Positions 1 to 4,767 of a stretch of DNA of 5,473 nt are shown here, in pieces. Source of the DNA: CAG-273 sp963560005 (GTDB lineage Bacteria > Bacillota > Clostridia > TANB77 > CAG-508). The notes under the pieces are model-generated. The model was not told the origin of the DNA. It searched no databases and was given only the letters and a program-made list of their open reading frames with translations. The stretch lies in assembly GCA_963560005.1 (NCBI GenBank), contig CAUWNG010000008.1:1-5473 (forward strand), written 5' to 3'. How positions within the stretch are numbered: position 1 is the first letter of the stretch; each line of letters begins with the position of its first letter. The translations under genes were made by a program, and so were the position numbers.

Positions 1-20
1 TCATAGCTAGAAGCTTTTAG

Positions 21-45
21 AACCCCGTGTAAAACACGGGGTTTT
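21..45 (+). terminator. Intrinsic terminator, probably for a plus-strand unit entering from the left
   Basis: Bases 21-30 and 34-43 are a perfect 10-bp inverted repeat with a CCCCGTGT core and a 3-nt loop (aaa). On the plus strand the stem runs straight into TTTT (42-45), so the better-supported direction is plus, closing a transcript from beyond the left edge. On the minus strand the stem is followed by TTCTAAAAG, a poor U-tract, so it would act at most as a backup terminator for tuf. Bases 1-20 are too short to name the gene it would serve. Confidence 0.75.
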
Positions 46-56
46 CATAAACCAAC

Positions 57-87
57 AAAAAAAGAGCAATAAACTTGCTCTTTTTTC
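57..87 (-). terminator. Intrinsic terminator of tuf / str operon
   Basis: Bases 58-69 and 75-86 form a 12-bp stem (GAGCAA paired with TTGCTC, extended by A-T pairs) around a 5-nt loop. Read on the minus strand the stem ends in a run of seven T (57-63). It lies 24 nt past the tuf stop codon and is the natural end of the operon transcript. Since the other side also ends in six T (81-86), it could work in both directions between convergent units. Confidence 0.9.
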
Positions 88-110
88 TATAAATTTATTT
101 AAATTTAATA

Positions 111-1313
111 TTATTCAATAACTTCTGATACTACACCAGAACCAACTGTTCTACCACCTTCACGGATAGCAAATCTTAATCCTGTTTCAATAGCTATTGG
201 TGTAATAAGTTCAACAGTCATATCAATATTATCTCCTGGCATAACCATTTCTGTTCCAGCAGCTAAATCAATAACACCTGTAACGTCTGTTGTTCTAAAA
301 TAGAATTGTGGTCTATATCCATTGAAGAATGGTGTATGACGTCCACCTTCTTCTTTTGTTAGAACATAAACTTGTGCTTTGAATTTTGTATGTGGATGAA
401 TTGTTCCAGGTTTTGCTAAAACTTGACCTCTTTCGATTTCTTCTCTTTGAATTCCTCTTAAAAGAACACCTATATTATCTCCAGCTTCAGCTTGATCTAA
501 TAATTTTCTAAACATTTCTACACCAGTAACAACTGTTTTCTTAGATTCTTTAGAAAGACCTACTATTTCAACTTCATCTTGAAGTTTAATTGTTCCTCTT
601 TCTACTCTACCAGTTGCAACTGTTCCTCTTCCTGTAATTGTAAATACATCTTCAACAGGCATTAAGAATGGTTGATCTACTGGTCTTTCTGGTGTTGGTA
701 TATAACTATCAACAGCTTCCATTAATTCTTTTATTGGTGCATAAACAGCATCATTAGAATCTGTTGCACTGCTTTCTAATACATTTAATGATGAACCTTT
801 TATAACTGGAATTTCGTCTCCTGGGAAACCATATTCTGTTAATAGATCTCTAACTTCCATTTCAACTAATTCTAATAATTCTGGGTCATCAACCATATCG
901 CATTTATTTAAGTATACAACGATATATTTAACACCAACTTGTCTAGCAAGTAGTATATGCTCTCTTGTTTGAGGCATTGGTCCATCAGCTGCAGAAACAA
1001 CTAATATAGCACCATCCATTTGAGCAGCACCTGTAATCATGTTTTTAACATAGTCAGCGTGTCCTGGACAGTCAACGTGTGCATAGTGTCTGTTGTCTGT
1101 TTCATATTCAACGTGAGCTGTATTAATTGTAATACCTCTAGCTTTTTCTTCTGGAGCACCGTCGATTTGATCGTATGCTTCAAATTTAGCTTTTCCTAAT
1201 AATGATAAATATTTTGTAATAGCAGCTGTTGTTGTTGTTTTACCATGGTCAACGTGACCAATTGTACCAATATTAACGTGTGGTTTTGTTCTTTCAAATT
1301 TTGCTTTAGCCAT
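111..1313 (-). CDS. tuf: Translation elongation factor EF-Tu
   Basis: Cytoplasmic GTPase that carries aminoacyl-tRNA to the ribosomal A site. It is complete at 400 residues, slightly above the common 394-397. All GTPase motifs are intact: GHVDHGKT (19-26), RGITI (59-63), DCPGH (81-85, containing the catalytic His85), NKCD (136-139) and GSSL (173-176). The beta-barrel domains 2 and 3 follow from about residue 210 and 305, ending GSGVVSEVIE. The ATG start is secure: an in-frame TAA sits immediately upstream and a near-perfect ribosome binding site lies at 1321-1329. It is the last gene of the str operon, 165 nt after fusA, with a candidate promoter of its own. Local G+C is high for this window (28 of 60 bases at 1021-1080), typical of a codon-optimised, highly expressed gene. 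Whether the genome carries a second tuf copy cannot be seen. Confidence 0.99.
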   Translation of the reverse strand: MAKAKFERTKPHVNIGTIGHVDHGKTTTTAAITKYLSLLGKAKFEAYDQIDGAPEEKARGITINTAHVEYETDNRHYAHVDCPGHADYVKNMITGAAQMDGAILVVSAADGPMPQTREHILLARQVGVKYIVVYLNKCDMVDDPELLELVEMEVRDLLTEYGFPGDEIPVIKGSSLNVLESSATDSNDAVYAPIKELMEAVDSYIPTPERPVDQPFLMPVEDVFTITGRGTVATGRVERGTIKLQDEVEIVGLSKESKKTVVTGVEMFRKLLDQAEAGDNIGVLLRGIQREEIERGQVLAKPGTIHPHTKFKAQVYVLTKEEGGRHTPFFNGYRPQFYFRTTDVTGVIDLAAGTEMVMPGDNIDMTVELITPIAIETGLRFAIREGGRTVGSGVVSEVIE

Positions 1314-1320
1314 TTAATTT

Positions 1321-1329
1321 TCCTCCTTA
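1321..1329 (-). promoter_or_regulatory. Ribosome binding site of tuf
   Basis: Minus-strand TAAGGAGGA, complementary to the 16S rRNA 3' tail, ends 7 nt before the ATG at 1311-1313. It confirms the start and predicts very strong initiation. Confidence 0.95.
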
Positions 1330-1376
1330 TTTAAATTAACTTTATTTTTTAATATTAAAATCTGTTTTGCACTCTT

Positions 1377-1405
1377 ATTTTATAATATTTTTCTTATAAA
1401 ATCAA
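1377..1405 (-). promoter_or_regulatory. Candidate sigma-A promoter for tuf
   Basis: Minus-strand TTGATT (1400-1405, 4 of 6 to TTGACA) and TAAAAT (1377-1382, 5 of 6 to TATAAT) are separated by exactly 17 bp. The predicted start is near G1370, giving a leader of about 57 nt before the ATG. No terminator hairpin lies between fusA and tuf, so tuf is probably transcribed both by read-through and from here. In such AT-rich DNA chance matches are common. The correct spacing and the upstream A-tracts raise confidence. Confidence 0.6.
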
Positions 1406-1408
1406 GTA

Positions 1409-1429
1409 TTTTAATACATTTTTAATACA
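1409..1429 (-). repeat. Tandem 10-nt direct repeat, UP-element-like
   Basis: Minus-strand TGTATTAAAA occurs twice (1420-1429 and 1409-1418), with an 11-bp period. The A-tracts are thus about one helical turn apart and end 3 bp upstream of the candidate tuf -35 box, roughly positions -39 to -59. That is where UP elements contact the RNA polymerase alpha C-terminal domain. The repeat is directly visible; its role is inferred. Confidence 0.5.
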
Positions 1430-1478
1430 CATTCATGATTTTAATTTTAAATCTATCTGTGCAATATTATTTTTTATT

Positions 1479-3560
1479 TTAAGCTTTTTTAGTTCTGCTT
1501 GCAACAATTGCCTCTAAAACTGATTTTGGAACTTCTTCATAATGAGATGGTTCCATAGAATATGTTCCTCTTCCTTGTGTTTTAGAACGTAAATCTGTTG
1601 CATAACCAAACATTTCAGATAATGGAATAAAACTTCTTATTATTTGGTTACCCATTCTAGCTTCCATTCCTTCCATTCTTCCACGTCTTGAGTTTACATC
1701 TCCAATAACATCTCCCATATATTCTTCTGGAACTGTTATTTCTACTCTCATAATTGGCTCTAATATAACAGATTTAGCTTGACGACATCCTTCCTTAAAT
1801 GCCATAGAACCTGCAATTTTAAATGCCATTTCTGAAGAGTCTACTTCATGGTAAGATCCATCTACTAATGTAGCTTTAAAGTCTATAACAGGATATCCTG
1901 CAAGTACACCACTTTCAGCAGCTTCTCTTACACCTTCTTCAATTGGTTTAATATATTCTTTTGGAACAACACCACCAACGATTTTGCTCTCAAATTCTAT
2001 ACCTTTACCAGCTTCTAATGGTTCCATTTCTAACCATACATCACCATATTGTCCACGACCACCAGATTGACGAATAAATTTACCTTGTACTTTAACTTTA
2101 TTTCTTATAGTTTCTTTATAAGAAACTTGTGGCTTACCAACACTACATTCTACTTTAAACTCTCTTTTTAATCTGTCAACTATTATGTCTAAGTGTAATT
2201 CACCCATACCTGCTATAATGGTTTGACCTGTTTCATGATCTGTCCATGTTTTAAATGTTGGATCTTCTTCAGCAAGCTTTGCTAAAGCTATTCCCATTTT
2301 TTCACTATTTGCCTTATCTTTTGGCTCAATAGCTATATCTATAACTGGCTCTGGGAATTCCATTGATTCAAGTATAACAGGATTATTCATATCACATAAT
2401 GTATCACCTGTTGATACTTCTTTTAATCCTACTGCTGCTGCAATATCTCCAGCATATACTTTGTCTATATCCTGTCTGTGATTTGCATGCATAAGTAATA
2501 TTCTTCCCATTCTATCTTTTTTACCTTTGTTTGTATTTAAGATAGTAGAACCTGCTTCTAATGTTCCAGAATAAACTCTGAAGAAACATAATTTTCCGAC
2601 AAATGGATCAGTTGCAATCTTAAATGCTAATGCTGAAAATGGTTCATTGTCGTCTGTTTTTCTTTCACATTCATTACCATCTAAATCTACACCTTTAATT
2701 GGTGGTATATCCAATGGAGATGGCATATAATCTACAATAGCGTTTAATAATTCTTGAACACCTTTATTTTTGTAAGAAGAACCACAACATACTGGAACAA
2801 TTTTATTGGCAATTGTTCCAATTCTTAAACCTTTTTTTATTTCTTCCTCAGTTAATTCTTCTCCATCTAGGTATTTCATCATTAATTCGTCATCTTGTTC
2901 TGCTGCAGCTTCTACCATTGCAGATCTTAATTCTTCTGCTTTTGCTTTTAATTCTTCAGGAATCTCACATTCTTCAATTACTTTTCCTAAGTCATCTTTA
3001 TGAACAAAAGCTCTCATTTTGATTAAATCTACAATACCTACGAAAGTATCTTCTGCTCCTATTGGTAATTGAATTGGAACAGCGTTTGTATTTAATCTTG
3101 TTCTCATTTGCTCAACACAACCATAAAAATCTGCACCAGTAATATCCATTTTGTTTACATACGCCATTCTTGGTACACCATACTTATCAGCTTGTCTCCA
3201 AACTGTTTCTGATTGTGGTTGAACACCACCTTTAGCACAAAATACTGTTACAGAACCATCTAGAACTCTTAAAGATCTTTCAACTTCTACAGTAAAATCT
3301 ACGTGTCCTGGGGTATCTATAATATTAATTCTGTGATCTAACCAATGGCATGTTGTTGCAGCAGAAGTAATAGTAATACCTCTTTCTTGCTCTTGAGCCA
3401 TCCAGTCCATTGTAGCTGCACCTTCATGTGTTTCTCCTATTTTGTGAACTCTACCTGTATAGAAAAGTATTCTCTCTGTTGTGGTAGTTTTACCAGCATC
3501 TATATGAGCCATAATTCCTATATTTCTTGTTCTCTGTAAAGGAAACTCTCTTCCAGCCAT
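1479..3560 (-). CDS. fusA: Translation elongation factor EF-G
   Basis: Ribosomal translocase GTPase that moves tRNA and mRNA after peptide bond formation and, with RRF, splits ribosomes. It is complete at 693 residues, the usual size. GTPase motifs are AHIDAGKT (18-25), RGITI (60-64), DTPGH (82-86) and NKMD (136-139); the G5-type GSSYKNKG is at 260-267. The G' insertion occupies roughly 160-255, followed by domains II to V. Domain IV keeps the SGGRGQYGDV loop and the tip His571 in GSYHEVDSSE, equivalent to E. coli His583. These features and its place in the str operon mark the main EF-G, not an EF-G2 or TetM-like paralogue. The ATG has a strong ribosome binding site. It lies 30 nt downstream of rpsG, so the two are surely cotranscribed. 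Sampled G+C is 21 of 60 bases at 2041-2100. Confidence 0.99.
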   Translation of the reverse strand: MAGREFPLQRTRNIGIMAHIDAGKTTTTERILFYTGRVHKIGETHEGAATMDWMAQEQERGITITSAATTCHWLDHRINIIDTPGHVDFTVEVERSLRVLDGSVTVFCAKGGVQPQSETVWRQADKYGVPRMAYVNKMDITGADFYGCVEQMRTRLNTNAVPIQLPIGAEDTFVGIVDLIKMRAFVHKDDLGKVIEECEIPEELKAKAEELRSAMVEAAAEQDDELMMKYLDGEELTEEEIKKGLRIGTIANKIVPVCCGSSYKNKGVQELLNAIVDYMPSPLDIPPIKGVDLDGNECERKTDDNEPFSALAFKIATDPFVGKLCFFRVYSGTLEAGSTILNTNKGKKDRMGRILLMHANHRQDIDKVYAGDIAAAVGLKEVSTGDTLCDMNNPVILESMEFPEPVIDIAIEPKDKANSEKMGIALAKLAEEDPTFKTWTDHETGQTIIAGMGELHLDIIVDRLKREFKVECSVGKPQVSYKETIRNKVKVQGKFIRQSGGRGQYGDVWLEMEPLEAGKGIEFESKIVGGVVPKEYIKPIEEGVREAAESGVLAGYPVIDFKATLVDGSYHEVDSSEMAFKIAGSMAFKEGCRQAKSVILEPIMRVEITVPEEYMGDVIGDVNSRRGRMEGMEARMGNQIIRSFIPLSEMFGYATDLRSKTQGRGTYSMEPSHYEEVPKSVLEAIVASRTKKA

Positions 3561-3566
3561 GTATTA

Positions 3567-3574
3567 TCCTCCTT
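3567..3574 (-). promoter_or_regulatory. Ribosome binding site of fusA
   Basis: Minus-strand AAGGAGGA lies 6 nt before the fusA ATG (3558-3560), within the 30-nt gap after the rpsG stop. It confirms the start. Confidence 0.95.
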
Positions 3575-3590
3575 TTAATTTTATTAAATT

Positions 3591-4061
3591 TTAGAACTTG
3601 TAATGAGCAAATGCTCTATTAGCCTCTGCCATTCTATGCATATCTTCTTTTTTCTTAAATGCTCCACCATTTCCTGCTACAGCATCTATTATTTCATTAG
3701 CTAATTTTTCAGCCATAGTTTTTTCATGTCTATTTCTAGAATAAACAACTAACCATCTTAAACCTAAAGTTTGTCTTCTTTCTGGTCTAATTTCTATTGG
3801 AACTTGATATGTAGCTCCACCAATTCTTCTTGCTTTAACTTCAAGAACTGGCATTACATTTTCAAGTGCTGCTTCAAATACTTCTAATGGATCTTTTTGC
3901 TCTTTTTCTTTTATTATATCAAATGCATCATATACAATTGATTGAGCAACTGTTTTTTTACCATCTAACATAACATTGTTTATTAATTTTGTAACAACTT
4001 TGCTATTATATATTGGATCTGGTAAAACTTCTCTTTTTGCTATATGTCCTTTTCTTGGCAC
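3591..4061 (-). CDS. rpsG: Small ribosomal subunit protein S7
   Basis: Primary 16S rRNA binding protein that nucleates assembly of the 30S head and lines the E site. It is complete at 156 residues, the standard bacterial length. The S7 signature spans residues 20-46 (SKVVTKLINNVMLDGKK and onward). RRIGGATYQVP (78-88) and ERRQTLGLRW (94-103) are conserved, and the C-terminus is HRMAEANRAFAHYKF. The start is GTG (4059-4061), not ATG: an in-frame TGA lies three codons upstream, no ATG is available, and the family N-terminus MPRKG begins exactly there. The binding site AAGGAG is at 4071-4076, 9 nt upstream. The gene sits 188 nt after rpsL and 30 nt before fusA. In E. coli S7 represses its own operon by binding the rpsL-rpsG spacer; the long spacer here could allow something similar (inference). 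Confidence 0.99.
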   Translation of the reverse strand: MPRKGHIAKREVLPDPIYNSKVVTKLINNVMLDGKKTVAQSIVYDAFDIIKEKEQKDPLEVFEAALENVMPVLEVKARRIGGATYQVPIEIRPERRQTLGLRWLVVYSRNRHEKTMAEKLANEIIDAVAGNGGAFKKKEDMHRMAEANRAFAHYKF

Positions 4062-4067
4062 TATTCT

Positions 4068-4076
4068 TCACTCCTT
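4068..4076 (-). promoter_or_regulatory. Ribosome binding site deciding the GTG start of rpsG
   Basis: Minus-strand AAGGAGTGA, with its AAGGAG core at 4071-4076, is 9 nt from GTG at 4059-4061. The only other in-frame codons before the stop TGA are AGA and ATA, so GTG is the start. Confidence 0.9.
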
Positions 4077-4155
4077 TTCTAGAAATTAAAATAATATTTT
4101 TATCTTAAACTTCTTAAATTTGTTGATATTTATTCAAAATATCTAAAGTTACTCT

Positions 4156-4170
4156 GGGAATCTATTCCCC
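4156..4170 (-). promoter_or_regulatory. RNA hairpin in rpsL-rpsG spacer; possible S7 control site
   Basis: The 188-nt spacer (4062-4249) encodes no protein that I can support. Its only G+C-rich part, minus strand, is GGGAA-TAGA-TTCCC (4156-4169), a 5-bp stem with a 4-nt loop. It lies about 95 nt upstream of the rpsG start and has no T-tract, so it is not a terminator. Just upstream in the transcript, an arm at 4176-4186 can pair in two mutually exclusive ways (with 4202-4206 or with 4224-4233). S7-mediated control is a known E. coli mechanism; its use here is inference. Confidence 0.4.
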
Positions 4171-4249
4171 GCATAGTGCTATATATTCTATTATAAATTT
4201 AAGCACCTTAAATTAGTAATTTCATATATGCACCATAAACCTAAAATTT

Positions 4250-4663
4250 TTATTTTTTAGGTTTCTTAGCTCCATACTTAGAACGCGCTTGCATTCTATC
4301 TTTTACACCTGCTGTATCTAATGTTCCTCTAATTATATGGTATCTAACACCTGGAAGGTCTTTTACTCTTCCTCCTCTTATTAAAACAACACTATGCTCT
4401 TGTAAGTTGTGTCCTATACCTGGAATATATGAAGTTACTTCATATCCATTAGAAAGTCTAACTCTGGCAACTTTTCTTAATGCTGAGTTTGGTTTCTTTG
4501 GTGTTACTGTTTTTACTACTGTACAAACACCTCTTTTTTGTGGTGATCTTTTATTTGTAACTCTTTTATTCATAGAATTATAACCATGTTGTAAAGCTGG
4601 TGCTGTAGATTTTGTAGCTGAAGTTTTTCTTCCTTTTCTTACTAATTGATTAATTGTTGGCAC
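4250..4663 (-). CDS. rpsL: Small ribosomal subunit protein S12
   Basis: Decoding-centre protein of the 30S subunit that governs tRNA selection accuracy and is the classical streptomycin target. It is complete at 137 residues, against 124 in E. coli. The difference is an insertion of about 13 residues at 26-38, usual in Gram-positive S12. Conserved motifs are PQKRGVC (41-47), TPKKPNSALRK (54-64), GHNLQEHSVVLIRGGRVKDLPGVRYH (84-109) and RSKYG (127-131). The lysines equivalent to E. coli K43 and K88 are wild type (Lys56, Lys101), so no streptomycin-resistance allele is seen. Asp102 corresponds to the Asp methylthiolated by RimO in other bacteria. The start is GTG (4661-4663), with TAA directly upstream in frame. 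It is the first gene of the operon, behind its own promoter. Confidence 0.99.
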   Translation of the reverse strand: MPTINQLVRKGRKTSATKSTAPALQHGYNSMNKRVTNKRSPQKRGVCTVVKTVTPKKPNSALRKVARVRLSNGYEVTSYIPGIGHNLQEHSVVLIRGGRVKDLPGVRYHIIRGTLDTAGVKDRMQARSKYGAKKPKK

Positions 4664-4670
4664 TTAAATT

Positions 4671-4677
4671 TCACCTC
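4671..4677 (-). promoter_or_regulatory. Ribosome binding site deciding the GTG start of rpsL
   Basis: Minus-strand GAGGTGA (within AGAGAGGTGAAA) lies 7 nt before GTG at 4661-4663. It matches the GGTGA side of the anti-Shine-Dalgarno, unlike the AAGGAGG sites of fusA and tuf. TAA at 4664-4666 rules out any upstream start. Confidence 0.9.
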
Positions 4678-4683
4678 TCTTCT

Positions 4684-4734
4684 TAAAATAATAAACCGCC
4701 AGTATAAGCATTATATACTAACGGTATTATTTTA
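4684..4734 (-). promoter_or_regulatory. Long inverted repeat over the rpsL promoter and leader (terminator/attenuator-like)
   Basis: Arms 4684-4706 and 4714-4734 pair around a 7-nt loop (4707-4713), with a 2-nt bulge at 4694-4695. The core stem is 12 bp (ACCGTTAGTATA with TATACTGGCGGT on the minus strand) and is extended by a 9-bp A-T stem. On the minus strand the core is followed by TTTATTATTTT, resembling an intrinsic terminator. Two core pairs are G-U on minus-strand RNA but would be C-A mismatches on plus-strand RNA, so the structure fits a leftward transcript. It could terminate the upstream gene, be a 5'-end hairpin of the rpsL mRNA, or be a DNA operator. Confidence 0.65.
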
Positions 4735-4738
4735 TCAT
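4710..4738 (-). promoter_or_regulatory. Alternative overlapping promoter for rpsL
   Basis: Minus-strand ATGATA (4733-4738, 4 of 6) and a perfect TATAAT (4710-4715) have a 17-bp spacer. A transcript from here would start near 4703, inside the right arm of the inverted repeat, and so would lack the hairpin. It overlaps the stronger candidate 19 bp upstream, and AT-rich chance similarity is possible. Confidence 0.35.
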
Positions 4739-4757
4739 TTTTTTACAGTTAAGTCAA
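4729..4757 (-). promoter_or_regulatory. Main candidate promoter of the str operon
   Basis: Minus-strand TTGACT (4752-4757, 5 of 6) and TAAAAT (4729-4734, 5 of 6) have a 17-bp spacer and an extended -10 TG motif (TGATAAAAT). The -35 box begins 10 nt after the stop codon of the upstream gene. The predicted start is near 4722-4725, which places the core hairpin at the very 5' end of a leader of about 60 nt. It is the best promoter-like sequence in the window. Confidence 0.75.
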
Positions 4758-4767
4758 TATGTAACAA

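Noticed and set aside
3..20. Possible last codons of a plus-strand gene ending TAG at 18-20, just before the hairpin at 21
   Set aside because: Six codons are too few to judge. Bases 7-20 are also a near-palindrome (CTAGAAGCTTTTAG), so the segment may be noncoding.
2806..3022. Two overlapping plus-strand open frames of 65-69 codons inside fusA
   Set aside because: They are antisense to a conserved, intact EF-G region (residues about 180-252) and are Ser/Leu-rich in the way reversed Glu/Lys codons produce. No ribosome binding site was evident.
3345..3539. Plus-strand open frame of 64 codons within the fusA 5' region
   Set aside because: Antisense shadow of the EF-G GTPase domain; Cys/Ser-rich composition with no recognisable domain.
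4190..4195. Perfect TATAAT on the minus strand in the rpsL-rpsG spacer, as an internal rpsG promoter
   Set aside because: At 16-18 bp spacing the best -35 match is only 3 of 6. In DNA this AT-rich such a -10 box is expected by chance.
4493..4499. Streptomycin-resistance change in S12
   Set aside because: The lysines corresponding to E. coli K43 (Lys56) and K88 (Lys101) are both wild type.
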